From assembly GCA_050299335.1 (NCBI GenBank), contig JBNKVT010000008.1:172726-236725 (forward strand): a DNA stretch of 64,000 bases, in the 5' to 3' direction. Below, piece by piece: positions 52,305-60,813 of the stretch (positions are counted from its first letter, which is position 1; each line of letters opens with the position of its first letter). The DNA is from JBNKVT01 sp050299335. Lineage in GTDB: Bacteria; Pseudomonadota; Alphaproteobacteria; Rhodobacterales; Rhodobacteraceae. Both the position numbers and the translations under genes were made by a program. Under the pieces are notes generated by a model that ran no database searches, was not told the origin of the DNA, and saw only the letters and a list, made by a program, of their open reading frames with translations.

Positions 52305-53246
52305 TCACGGGCGATCCGGCGCGTTCACGGCAGAGTCGCGGATATCGGGGCTTTGAAACAGATCCCGGATCTGGTCGCGGAGCCAGACACATCCGGGATC
52401 CAGCATCGTGTTGATGTGCCAGACGAGCTGCACCTTCTGACGCCCCCGCGGCAATGTCATGTCGAGAAGCGTAGCCTGCCCTGCCTCGGCCATCCGCCGA
52501 CCGAAATGGCCGGGCACAATGGCAAAGGCGTTCAAAGTCGAGAGCAACTCGGGCAGGGCGCCGAAATTGCGGATCCGCATGCAGACATTGTCAGACAACC
52601 CAAGTTCGGAAAGAACGTCTTCAACGTCATCCGCATAGGTCAGGCTGGGCACCGCCATAACGATCCGCTCCCGACAGAGGTTCACCGGCGTCGCGGATTG
52701 CTGCGGCAGGCCCGGCGGACCGATGACGCGATAATCCTCGTCGAAGAGATGCATCTGCCGAAGCTGTGCGTCGTGCATTTCCAGCAAGCCGAGGGCCATC
52801 TCCGATTCCCGCGTCGCGAGGGTCCGGCAAAGGTCGAGGAAGGGCGACGAGGCATTTTCGAGCCGGATGCCGGGCGCACGCTCGAACACCCGACGGGCAA
52901 GCGGGGCGAGGAAGACCTGCTCGCCCAGTCCGGACAGGGACAAACGGAAGGTCCGCTTGCTGTTGGAGGCATCGAAGGTCGCCGCATCGTTCAAGGCCGA
53001 CGCGATGCCAGACAGGTGTTGCCGGATATCCGGAACGATCCGTTCTGCAAAGGGCGTCGGCTCCATCCCTTTCGCGCCGCGAACGAACAGCGGGTCGTCG
53101 AGCATCTGGCGCAGGCGCTTCAGGGCATTCGAGGTCGCGGGCTGGCTGAGCCCGAGATTGGAGCCCGCCACCGATACGGATTGCGAATCGTAAACCTGAA
53201 GCAGAAGCTCCAGCAGGTTCAAGTCGATGTGGCGCGAGTTTATCAC
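52305..53246 (-). CDS. LysR-family transcriptional regulator
   Basis: 313 residues. The N-terminal helix-turn-helix is VSVAGSNLGLSQPATSNALK, followed by RLRQMLDDPLFVRG. The rest is the LysR substrate-binding domain. It is divergent from the TRAP transporter at 53371 and is its likely regulator; the ligand may be the transported acid. Sequence style resembles the NodD/LinR side of the family. Confidence 0.92.
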   Translation of the reverse strand: MINSRHIDLNLLELLLQVYDSQSVSVAGSNLGLSQPATSNALKRLRQMLDDPLFVRGAKGMEPTPFAERIVPDIRQHLSGIASALNDAATFDASNSKRTFRLSLSGLGEQVFLAPLARRVFERAPGIRLENASSPFLDLCRTLATRESEMALGLLEMHDAQLRQMHLFDEDYRVIGPPGLPQQSATPVNLCRERIVMAVPSLTYADDVEDVLSELGLSDNVCMRIRNFGALPELLSTLNAFAIVPGHFGRRMAEAGQATLLDMTLPRGRQKVQLVWHINTMLDPGCVWLRDQIRDLFQSPDIRDSAVNAPDRP

Positions 53247-53264
53247 GATTCTGAATGGCTAATA

Positions 53265-53282
53265 TCCAATCTATCATTTGGA
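53265..53282. promoter_or_regulatory. Candidate LysR-type site in the lysR/dctP divergent region
   Basis: Inverted repeat TCCAA-8 bases-TTGGA, 19 bases upstream of the lysR start and about 90 bases from the dctP start. LysR-type sites are interrupted palindromes in such a position. Assigned from symmetry and position alone. Confidence 0.4.
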
Positions 53283-53370
53283 CTTTAAGCGCGATACCTT
53301 TCATCGTCCATCTGCTTTACGGAGGACCTGTCCGTACCGGGCCAAGGAAAGCACTTTAGGGGAGAATACC

Positions 53371-54411
53371 ATGCATCGTCGTAACTTTGTTGGCGCACTG
53401 ACCGTTGCCGCCTGCAGTCTTGCACTCGCGACCACTGCACATGCGCAGGACTATACCTTCCGTCTGCACCACCTGCTGAGCCCGCAGGCCCCGGCACAGA
53501 CCAAGATGCTCGAGCCCTGGGCCAAGGCGGTCGAGGAGAACTCGGGGGGGCGCGTCAAGATCGAGATCTATCCGTCCATGACCCTCGGGGGCCGCCCGCC
53601 GGAGCTGATCCAGCAGGTCCGCGACGGCATCGTCGATCTTGTCTGGACGGTGAACGGCTACACACCGGGCCTGTTTCCGCGCACCGAGGTGATGGAACTG
53701 CCGACCGTCTACAAGAACGATCCCAGGGCCGCGAATCTCGCGTTATACGACATGTTCGAGGAGGACCTCGCCGAAGACTACAAGGGCATCGAAGTGATGT
53801 TCCTGCATGTACATGCCGGCCAGGCGTTGCATACTCGCGATCTGGATGTGATCTCCCTGGACGACATCAAGGGGTCCAAGCTGCGTATCCCGACGCGGAC
53901 CGGCGGCTGGGTGATCGAGGCGCTTGGTGCGACCCCGGTCGCCATGCCGGTCCCCGAACTGCCGCCCGCGCTGCAAAAGGGCGTCGTCGACGGTGCAATG
54001 ATCCCGTGGGAGATCATCCCGCCGCTGAAAATCCAGGATCAGACCGAGTACCAGATCGAACTCCATGACCGCGAACGCTTCGGCAACACGACCTTCCAGC
54101 TCTCGATGAACAAGGCGCGCTGGGATGGGCTGCCGGACGACATCCAGAAAGCTTTCCGGGATGCGTCGGATCGTGACTGGTGGGGCCAGGTGGGCGATAT
54201 CTGGCGCGCCTCGGACGATTTCGGCATCAAGGTCGCGACGGATGCGGGCAACACCCACCGTATCCTGACCGAAGAGGAATCCCAGCCCTTCCTCGACGCC
54301 ATGCAGCCGGTCGTGGATCGCTGGATCGAAGAGGTCACCGCCGACGGCATCGACGGTGCGGCGCTGGTCGAAAAGGCGCGTGCGCTGGTTGCCGCGAACA
54401 CGGCTGACTGA
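53371..54411 (+). CDS. TRAP transporter periplasmic binding protein (DctP family)
   Basis: 346 residues from the ATG at 53371, preceded by AGGGGAGAA. The signal peptide is MHRRNFVGALTVAACSLALA with cleavage after AHAQ. It continues DYTFRLHHLLSPQAPAQTKM and has the family Arg in KLRIPTRTGG, which pairs with the carboxylate of the ligand. It therefore binds an organic acid. The substrate is unknown; neighbours offer no enzyme in this operon. Confidence 0.93.
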   Translation: MHRRNFVGALTVAACSLALATTAHAQDYTFRLHHLLSPQAPAQTKMLEPWAKAVEENSGGRVKIEIYPSMTLGGRPPELIQQVRDGIVDLVWTVNGYTPGLFPRTEVMELPTVYKNDPRAANLALYDMFEEDLAEDYKGIEVMFLHVHAGQALHTRDLDVISLDDIKGSKLRIPTRTGGWVIEALGATPVAMPVPELPPALQKGVVDGAMIPWEIIPPLKIQDQTEYQIELHDRERFGNTTFQLSMNKARWDGLPDDIQKAFRDASDRDWWGQVGDIWRASDDFGIKVATDAGNTHRILTEEESQPFLDAMQPVVDRWIEEVTADGIDGAALVEKARALVAANTAD

Positions 54412-54413
54412 AC

Positions 54414-54938
54414 TTGGCCGCCCCATTTGAAAAGGTCGACCGCCCCGAAGGCCATGGGGCGGTCACAACGGCGATCGTGGGCTGGGCACTTCTGGGCGGC
54501 CTGCTGTTGCTGGCGGTGGTTGTGATGAATGTCGCCTCGGTGCTAGGCACGCTGGTGGGCTGGCCGGTGCCGGGCGATTTCGAGATGACGGAGATGGGCG
54601 TCGCTGTCGCTGCCTTTGCCTTCCTGCCCTACTGTCAGCTGACCCGTGCGAACGTGACCGCGGACATATTCACCCAGCGTGCGGGCCCGCGCCTGCTGGC
54701 CTTTCTGAGCCTTCTCGGATCGGTGATCGCGCTGCTCTTCGCCCTGCTGATGCTGTGGCGGATGTATGACGGCATGCTCGACCAGAAGAACTATTCCTAC
54801 GAGACCTCGATCCTGCAGATTCCGGTCTGGCTGGCCTATATCCCCATCCTCCTGTCTCTCGCCCTGCTGGTCGTTGCCGCGCTCGTCACGCTGGGACAGG
54901 ACGTCCGGCGTCTCGCGAAGGCAAGCGCCCATGAGTGA
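54414..54938 (+). CDS. TRAP transporter small permease (DctQ family)
   Basis: 174 residues from a TTG at 54414, two bases after the DctP stop. Four membrane helices, with the characteristic WPVPGDFEMTEMGVAVAAFA segment of DctQ in the second. It pairs with the DctM-type protein. An ATG alternative is not available near this position. Overlaps dctM by eight bases. Confidence 0.9.
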   Translation: MAAPFEKVDRPEGHGAVTTAIVGWALLGGLLLLAVVVMNVASVLGTLVGWPVPGDFEMTEMGVAVAAFAFLPYCQLTRANVTADIFTQRAGPRLLAFLSLLGSVIALLFALLMLWRMYDGMLDQKNYSYETSILQIPVWLAYIPILLSLALLVVAALVTLGQDVRRLAKASAHE

Positions 54939-56289
54939 TCCGCTGACGCTGGGCATCGCGGCGCTGGTCATCCTCGTCGCGCTGATCGCCATCCGCATTC
55001 CCATCGCCTATGCGATGATCCTCGTGGGTGGCATCGGCATTGCGCTGATCAACGGCGTCGCGCCGGTTTTCAACCAGCTCAAGACCCTCGCCTACGGGCA
55101 GTTCTCGATCTACGACCTCTCGGTTGTGCCGATGTTCATCCTGATGGGAGCGCTGGCGTCGAAGGCGGGCCTCAGCCAGGCGCTGTTCCGGGGGGCCAAC
55201 GCATGGCTCGGCTGGATGCGCGGCGGCACCGCCATGGCAGCCATCGCCGGTTGCGCCGGGTTCGGCGCGGTCTGCGGCTCGTCCCTGGCGACCGCCTCTA
55301 CCATGGGCCGCGTGGCACTGCCCGAGCTCGAGAGATACCGCTATTCCGGGGCGCTGGCCACCGGAACGCTGGCCGCAGGCGGGGTGCTGGGCATCCTGAT
55401 CCCGCCTTCGGTGGTGCTGATCATCTACGCGATCATCGTCGAGGCCAACATCGTCACCATGTTCGCTGCCGCCCTGCTTCCCGGTCTGCTGGCGGTGGTG
55501 CTCTTCATCCTGACCATCGCGATCTACGTCTGGATCAAGCCCGAGGCAGGCCCCGCCCATAGCGGTGTCGGCGGGGCGGAGTTCCGCGCCGCGACCCTGG
55601 GCATGATCCCGGTACTTGTCATCTTCGGCATTGTCCTGGGCGGCATCTATGGCGGTTTCTACAACCCGACACCGGCTGCTTCGATCGGCGTGGCACTGGT
55701 CTGGTTCTTTGGCGCGATAAAACGCGAAATCCGCCTGGCCGAGCTGATCGAAGCCCTGCGCGAGACCGCAACGACGACAGGCATGATCTACCTGATCCTT
55801 CTGGGCGCGGAGTTGATGAAGATCTTCATGTCCCGCATCGGTCTGCCACAGGCGACCGCCGATTGGATCATCCAATCCGGCATGGCACCGATGACCGTGA
55901 TGGTCCTGCTGCTGGTCGTGCTGATCCTGCTGGGGTGCCTGATGGACAGCCTGTCGATGATCCTGCTGGTCATCCCGTTCTTCTGGCCGGTCCTCGTCGA
56001 GCTGAATGGCGGGCTCTATATGGGTGCCGAGGGATCGGGCTATGGCATGAGCACCGAGGACCTGAAGGTCTGGTTCGGCATCCTGGCGCTGATCGTCGTG
56101 GAACTGGGCCTGATCACACCGCCCGTGGGCATGAACGTCTTCGTCATCTCGGCGCTGGCGAAGAACACCCCGATGTCCGAAACCTTCAAGGGCGTCATGC
56201 CCTTTTTCGGCGCCGAGATCGTGCGGGTTGGGGTGCTGTTGGCCTTCCCGGGGCTGGTGCTGTGGCTGCCGCAGGTCTTCGGCAGCTAG
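54931..56289 (+). CDS. TRAP transporter large permease (DctM family)
   Basis: 452 residues from the ATG at 54931. About 12 membrane segments with the typical IPIAYAMILVGGIG, VCGSSLATASTMGRVALPEL, and GVLGILIPPSVVLIIYAIIV motifs; the last is the DctM hairpin region. It carries the sodium-coupled transport path. Length is typical. It ends the TRAP operon; the next gene is on the other strand. Confidence 0.94.
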   Translation: MSDPLTLGIAALVILVALIAIRIPIAYAMILVGGIGIALINGVAPVFNQLKTLAYGQFSIYDLSVVPMFILMGALASKAGLSQALFRGANAWLGWMRGGTAMAAIAGCAGFGAVCGSSLATASTMGRVALPELERYRYSGALATGTLAAGGVLGILIPPSVVLIIYAIIVEANIVTMFAAALLPGLLAVVLFILTIAIYVWIKPEAGPAHSGVGGAEFRAATLGMIPVLVIFGIVLGGIYGGFYNPTPAASIGVALVWFFGAIKREIRLAELIEALRETATTTGMIYLILLGAELMKIFMSRIGLPQATADWIIQSGMAPMTVMVLLLVVLILLGCLMDSLSMILLVIPFFWPVLVELNGGLYMGAEGSGYGMSTEDLKVWFGILALIVVELGLITPPVGMNVFVISALAKNTPMSETFKGVMPFFGAEIVRVGVLLAFPGLVLWLPQVFGS

Positions 56290-56304
56290 GTCTGGGTGAC
56301 TATA

Positions 56305-56400
56305 GCGTTTCGAGTTTTCGTTGAAACGACCCGCATTGTTTTTCGCGTTCGAGCGCAGCGAGAGACAGCGAAGAAACGACTTAATGTAAACTCGAAATCC
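56305..56400. repeat. Inverted-repeat-bounded intergenic segment
   Basis: About 95 bases between dctM and the next frame, bounded by TTTCGAGTTT near 56307 and AAACTCGAAA near 56390, inverted copies of each other. The interior also has near-complementary GTTGAAACGACCC and GAAGAAACGAC stretches. It may be a small MITE-like element or a large hairpin. I see no gene in it. Confidence 0.5.
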
Positions 56401-56414
56401 TTTAGGAGAATTCC

Positions 56415-56576
56415 GTGAACATCGCAATACTCGGGGCGGGTGCCCCTGGATCGGTGATCGGGGCCGAGCTTCACACTGCAAGGCACAAGGTGGTGCTGTT
56501 CGACCTGAACGACGCACATCCGACAACTATCGCCCCAGCGATGTCTCCCACGCCGACAGGAAGTCATTCCGCTTGA
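56415..56576 (+). pseudogene. 5' fragment of a ketopantoate-reductase-like gene
   Basis: A GTG start with AGGAGAA upstream encodes MNIAILGAGAPGSVIGAELH, then ARHKVVLFDLNDAH, which is the NADPH-binding start (GxGxxG) of PanE/ApbA-type reductases. After about 35 codons the similarity ends and the frame runs into the converging kinase gene, stopping at 56576. The remaining ~270 residues are absent, so it is a truncated remnant cut by the junction with the kinase block. Confidence 0.7.
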
Positions 56577-58935
56577 GCTCATCGAGATACGTCAGGAGCC
56601 CCGGGGTCAGCCTGATTGGTAAAAAGGTCCCGATACGGGCCCGGATTTCCCGACCGATCAGCGACGGCGGTATCTGCTCCTGGATCAGAGGAAGAAGCGG
56701 CGTCTGTTCCGCAATGATATTCTGGCCATCTCGCGACAGCAGGAATTCGATGAAGCGGGCCGCGGTTTCGGGCTGGCCTGCAGCCTTGGGGATGAAGGCG
56801 GTCCGCGTCATGACGAGGTTGTAATCGTCGAAGAAATGCAGGCCGAGATGTGGTTCGGTCTCCACCTGGGCCGCCGCGTAGGAGCCGATGGCATTGAAAA
56901 CGAACGCCAAATCTCCTCGTGCCGTCGCATCGACCATATCCGAGGTGCAACAGAATGTCTTAAGGTCGGCGCGGCCAAGGACCTCGAACAGGCGCAAGAC
57001 CTGAGGACCCTGCAGACTGTCCTGCGTCGCGTATAGGTACCCCACGCCGGATTTGGCAATGTCGTAGGTCCCGATCCGGCCGCGAAACCGCTCCTCATTC
57101 TCGCGGACGAAGGTCGCGAGATCGCGGTGGGACGCCGGAAGCTCTTCCTTCGCGACGGCCTCGGTGTCGTAGATGACCACGGCGGGCTCGAAGGTGAAAC
57201 CATACAGTTCGGACCGCCAGACCGCCCAGGATGGCGGCGAGACCTGGGACGACAGCTGGATTCGTCGCGCGAGGCCGCGATTGACCAGATCCACCTGCAG
57301 ATCCATCGCCGAGGAAATGACCAGGTCCGGGCCTGGCGCATCCTGCGGCGCCAGCATGGCATGATAGAGATCGAGGGTCAGGAATTCGACATATTCGACA
57401 TCGACACCGGGCATTCGGGCTTCGAACGCTTCGATCAGGGGCTGCATGGCCGGAGTATCGGTCGCACTGTGGATCACAAGCGTATCCGCCTGCGCAGGCG
57501 CGTCGGGCAAGAGTGACCAGACCATTATCAGGAGGGTGGCCATGAGCCGTTTGAAAACCAACGCCACGCCGAGCCCTCCGAGCGTGGAGCGTCCCAGTCC
57601 CAGTTCCGCCCCGTGACCATCCGCGACCGCCTTCACGATCGACAGACCAAGACCGGAACCCGTGCCCTTTTCCGACAGCGAGGTGAAGCGTTCGGTCGCG
57701 CGCGGAATATCCGCCTCGTCTATACCCGGGCCGGCATCCTCGACCCCCAGGACGAGATCGGGCCCGGTTGTCGCGAGGCTGATCGTCACCGTATTGTCCG
57801 GAGGACCGTGCCGCACCGCATTTTCGATCAGGTTCCGCAGCGCCTCGCGGATCGACACGGCATCGCCGAGAATGACGTCCTCCCCCGCCGCGACGCCGTC
57901 GTCAATGAACGACAGCGAGATTTGACGCATCCGGCTGTCGCGCAGGGTCTCTGCCAGGATATCACGCACCAGCGGTTTCAGGGCGACAGGCTGCAGGTTG
58001 GACCGGTCGGAGCGGTGAATGACCATCGCATTGGCCAGAAGCTGGTTCGTCAGCCGTACCGTGCGCGTGGCCTGCCGGTCGGCCTTGATCAGACGGGATC
58101 GCATCTGCTCGGAGCTCGCGGCGTCGACCGCCAGCGACAAATGCCCTTGCAGGGCGGACAGCGAGGTGCGCGTCTGGTGGGCGACATCGGCGATGAAGGT
58201 TTCGGTCAGCGCTCGGCTGCGGCTCAGCCTGTCGATGAACCCGTTGATCGCGTCGAAGAGCCCCCTGATTTCGCGGGGCGGCGTGCCTGCGACCTCGCCC
58301 AGATCGGCCGGTTCGCGCTGCGCGAGATCGGCGGCGATCTGGCGCAAGGGGGCAAGCGACGTCCGGATCGCGACCCAGACGAAACCGAGGCCGATGACAG
58401 ACAGGCCGGCAAGACCGACCAGACCGGTCACAAAGAACGAGAGCTGCTCGGCGTTGCGCAACTCGACCGTCTGACCGACCTGGACCGCAACCCATTGACG
58501 CCCCTCCGACGTGTTCAACTGACGTGACTGAACGACAAAGCGGAAATCCGCACCGAGATAATCTTCTTCGAAGAAGACCGGCGAGACCGAGGGTTCCAGA
58601 TCGGGAGGCACCGGAAGGTCGGGAGACCCCGTCAGGTCCCGCCCGCCCGGCAGGAACACCCGGTACTGCACCCTGTCCACCGGATTGAGCGACAGGATCT
58701 CCATTGCCGAATTCGGCAGATCGACCGTCGCCCCGTCGGGACCCACCGAAATACGCTCCAGGATCGACAGGGCCGTGCCCGCCAGAAGCAGGTCATGCGC
58801 CCGGTTCGCGGCGGCCCGCGCATAGGTCCACAACAGCGCCGAGATCAGCATCAGCAAGATCGCAAATCCCGCCGCCATCGTGACGAGAAGCCGGCGCTGA
58901 AGCGAATGGCCGCCGGTCCTAGTCATCTTCTGCAA
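56527..58935 (-). CDS. TctE-like sensor histidine kinase fused in frame to a periplasmic solute-binding protein
   Basis: 802 residues. Residues 15-38 and 167-190 are membrane helices enclosing a periplasmic sensor loop (about 40-165). HAMP-like linker, then HisKA with H253 in DVAHQTRTSLSAL, N-box (N368, N372 in LRNLIENAVRHG), DAGPG (400-404) and GTGSGLGL (424-431). Kinases of this class end near residue 462 (GLGVALVFK). Here the frame continues: residues 463-482 (RLMATLLIMVWSLLPDAPAQ) look like a Sec signal peptide with an AxA site, followed by a complete ABC-type binding protein of about 320 residues (FEARMPGVDVEYVEFLTLDL, GIDTYDI-like GRIGTYDIAKSG, AARFIEFLLSRDGQNIIA). No stop or ribosome-binding site separates the parts. 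It overlaps the response regulator gene by 17 bases. It is a real fusion unless a stop was lost by sequencing error. Confidence 0.85.
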   Translation of the reverse strand: MQKMTRTGGHSLQRRLLVTMAAGFAILLMLISALLWTYARAAANRAHDLLLAGTALSILERISVGPDGATVDLPNSAMEILSLNPVDRVQYRVFLPGGRDLTGSPDLPVPPDLEPSVSPVFFEEDYLGADFRFVVQSRQLNTSEGRQWVAVQVGQTVELRNAEQLSFFVTGLVGLAGLSVIGLGFVWVAIRTSLAPLRQIAADLAQREPADLGEVAGTPPREIRGLFDAINGFIDRLSRSRALTETFIADVAHQTRTSLSALQGHLSLAVDAASSEQMRSRLIKADRQATRTVRLTNQLLANAMVIHRSDRSNLQPVALKPLVRDILAETLRDSRMRQISLSFIDDGVAAGEDVILGDAVSIREALRNLIENAVRHGPPDNTVTISLATTGPDLVLGVEDAGPGIDEADIPRATERFTSLSEKGTGSGLGLSIVKAVADGHGAELGLGRSTLGGLGVALVFKRLMATLLIMVWSLLPDAPAQADTLVIHSATDTPAMQPLIEAFEARMPGVDVEYVEFLTLDLYHAMLAPQDAPGPDLVISSAMDLQVDLVNRGLARRIQLSSQVSPPSWAVWRSELYGFTFEPAVVIYDTEAVAKEELPASHRDLATFVRENEERFRGRIGTYDIAKSGVGYLYATQDSLQGPQVLRLFEVLGRADLKTFCCTSDMVDATARGDLAFVFNAIGSYAAAQVETEPHLGLHFFDDYNLVMTRTAFIPKAAGQPETAARFIEFLLSRDGQNIIAEQTPLLPLIQEQIPPSLIGREIRARIGTFLPIRLTPGLLTYLDELKRNDFLSAWETSLGR

Positions 58936-59593
58936 GGTAGGCGATGTAGCCCAGACCCCGAGCCGTCTTGATCACCAGCGGAGTGCCCTCCAGCTTGCGC
59001 CTGAGCCTTGTCACAAGCTGTTCCACCGCATTGAGGCTCGGCGCTTCCTCGAAAGTGTAAAGCCGGTCCGCCACATCCTCCTTCGTCAGCATCCGGCCGA
59101 TATTGTCGATCATGATTTCCAGAAGCTGGATTTCGCGCGCGCGCATCTCGACGTCACGGCCATTGATCCTTGCCTGTTTCGCCGCCCTGTCGAAGACCAG
59201 CGGACCGGCACTGAAGACATTGCTGGCGTTTCCCGCCCTGCGGCGGGCCAGGACGCGGCACCGCGCCGACAATTCGCGGAAATCGACGGGTTTGATCATG
59301 TAGTCGTCGGCCCCGGCATCCAGCCCGATCACCCGGTCGTCGATCTGGCTGCGCGCGGTCAGGATGATCACCGGGGTCTCGTCGGACCGGTTCCTGAGCG
59401 ACCGCAGGACCTCGTACCCGCTGCGTCCGGGCAGGTTCACGTCCAGAAGCACGATGTCGAACTTGAAGTGGCGCAGTAGCTCGTTCGCCTCGTTGCCGTC
59501 CCGCTCGTGATCCACCGAATGACCTTCGGCCCGCAGACGATCGATGATCGTCTCCGCTAGGTCCTCGTTGTCCTCGACGAGCAGCATTCTCAT
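58919..59593 (-). CDS. OmpR-family response regulator (TctD-like)
   Basis: 224 residues. The receiver domain has the acidic pair in LLVEDNEDLA, phospho-acceptor D51 in IVLLDVNLPG, the Thr/Ser site in VIILTAR, and Lys in YMIKPVDF. A winged-helix DNA-binding domain follows (about 130-220, ending LVIKTARGLGYIAYL). It is cotranscribed with the sensor kinase and divergent from tctC, the likely target. In the TctDE systems of other bacteria the regulator controls tricarboxylate transport genes. Confidence 0.94.
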   Translation of the reverse strand: MRMLLVEDNEDLAETIIDRLRAEGHSVDHERDGNEANELLRHFKFDIVLLDVNLPGRSGYEVLRSLRNRSDETPVIILTARSQIDDRVIGLDAGADDYMIKPVDFRELSARCRVLARRRAGNASNVFSAGPLVFDRAAKQARINGRDVEMRAREIQLLEIMIDNIGRMLTKEDVADRLYTFEEAPSLNAVEQLVTRLRRKLEGTPLVIKTARGLGYIAYLAEDD

Positions 59594-59653
59594 GCCGGCA
59601 AATTAGCAGGGCGAACCGGAGGGGGGAAGCTGCGACCGGTGCGCTCGGGGCCA

Positions 59654-59681
59654 GGTCAGCGTCCGGTCAGTTTCGCGTCAG
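59654..59681 (+). promoter_or_regulatory. Three direct repeats with 11-base period, candidate response-regulator site
   Basis: GGTCAG at 59654, GGTCAG at 59665 and CGTCAG at 59676, exactly 11 bases apart. OmpR/PhoB-type regulators bind head-to-tail half-sites with this spacing, one per helical turn. It lies about 75 bases upstream of tctC and also upstream of tctD, so it could control both directions. Confidence 0.65.
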
Positions 59682-59756
59682 ACTGCGCACAGGCTTCTTT
59701 AAGATATTGACGCCATCCGGAGGAGGACCCGGAAAGAAACAACTGGGAGGAAACCA

Positions 59757-60731
59757 ATGTCATTCGCACGCCTTGGCGCGACCATCGCCGCCGCCGCCGC
59801 CTTCGCGGCACCTGCTTTCGCACAAAGCCAGATCGACGATCCCGAATGCGTCGCCCCCGCCAATCCCGGCGGCGGCTTCGATCTGACCTGCCGGATCGCG
59901 CAGACCGGCCTGGAGCCGCATGTCTCCGAACCGGTCCAGGTGACCTTCATGCCCGGCGGCATCGGGGCCGTGGCCTACAACCTCTTCAACACCACCCGCA
60001 CCGATGACGGCTCGGCCATCGTCGCCTTCTCGACCGGGTCGTTGCTGAACATCGTGACCGGCAAGTACGGTGAGTTCACCGAAAAGGACGTCCGCTGGGT
60101 GGGTACCGCCGGTGCGGATTTCGGCGCGGTCGTCGTGCGTGCGGACAGCGACTATCAGGACCTAGCGGGCCTGATGGCCGATTTCGCCGCCGATCCCGCC
60201 TCGGTCGTGGTAGGCGCGGGCGGTTCCGTCGGTTCGCAGGACTGGATGAAGGGTGCGCTGCTGCTGCGCGAGGCCGGTGCCTCGCCGATGGACATGCGCT
60301 ATGTTGCCTTCGACGGTGGCGGCGATGCCATCGCGGCGCTGCTGGGCGGCTCCATCGAGGTTTACATGGGCGATGTCGGCGAGATGGTCCCGCATATCGA
60401 GAGCGGCCAGATGCGCATTCTCGCCACCATGTCGCCCGAGCGTCTCGACGCCCCCTTCGCCGAGATCCCGACCGCAATGGAACAGGGATACAACGTCGAA
60501 TGGACGATCCTGCGCGGCTTCTACATGGGCGGCGACGTCTCCGACGAGGACTATCAGGCCTGGGTCGATGCGTTCGAGGCGGCCTACGCGACCGAGGCAT
60601 TCGCCGCCGTGCAGAAGGAAAAGGGCCTTCTGCCCCTGAACCTTGCCGGTGCCGAACTGCAAGCGTCGATCGAGCAGCGCGTGCAGACCCTGCGCGACAT
60701 CGCCACCGAAGCGGGCCTGCTCAGCAACTGA
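59757..60731 (+). CDS. tctC: TctC-family tripartite tricarboxylate transporter binding protein
   Basis: 324 residues, with GGGAGGAAACC before the ATG. The signal peptide is MSFARLGATIAAAAAFAAPA with cleavage after AFAQ. The mature part shows the TTT/Bug receptor pattern: VAPANPGGGFDLTCR, the ligand carboxylate loop near SEPVQVTFMPGGIGAVAYNL, and GSVGSQDWMKGALL. It captures a tricarboxylate-like or other carboxylate ligand. The exact ligand is unknown. A hairpin follows it. Confidence 0.92.
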   Translation: MSFARLGATIAAAAAFAAPAFAQSQIDDPECVAPANPGGGFDLTCRIAQTGLEPHVSEPVQVTFMPGGIGAVAYNLFNTTRTDDGSAIVAFSTGSLLNIVTGKYGEFTEKDVRWVGTAGADFGAVVVRADSDYQDLAGLMADFAADPASVVVGAGGSVGSQDWMKGALLLREAGASPMDMRYVAFDGGGDAIAALLGGSIEVYMGDVGEMVPHIESGQMRILATMSPERLDAPFAEIPTAMEQGYNVEWTILRGFYMGGDVSDEDYQAWVDAFEAAYATEAFAAVQKEKGLLPLNLAGAELQASIEQRVQTLRDIATEAGLLSN

Positions 60732-60746
60732 CCTTCAGCCCCTGCT

Positions 60747-60771
60747 GGCCCGTCTCGAACGGAGGCGGGCC
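60747..60771 (+). terminator. Hairpin between tctC and tctB
   Basis: A 10-base stem GGCCCGTCTC / GAGGCGGGCC (one G-U pair) with a 5-base loop, 15 bases after the tctC stop. No U-run. As elsewhere in the window, it follows a binding-protein gene and precedes its permease. Confidence 0.65.
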
Positions 60772-60813
60772 GGCCCCTTGCGACACTACCCCATCGATAC
60801 GAGGAGGCCTGCC

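Noticed and set aside
57481..57600. Separate translation of the binding-protein half of the kinase fusion from the ATG at 57543
   Set aside because: No ribosome-binding site is visible before this ATG and no stop separates the two halves, so a fusion is the simpler reading; not fully excluded.
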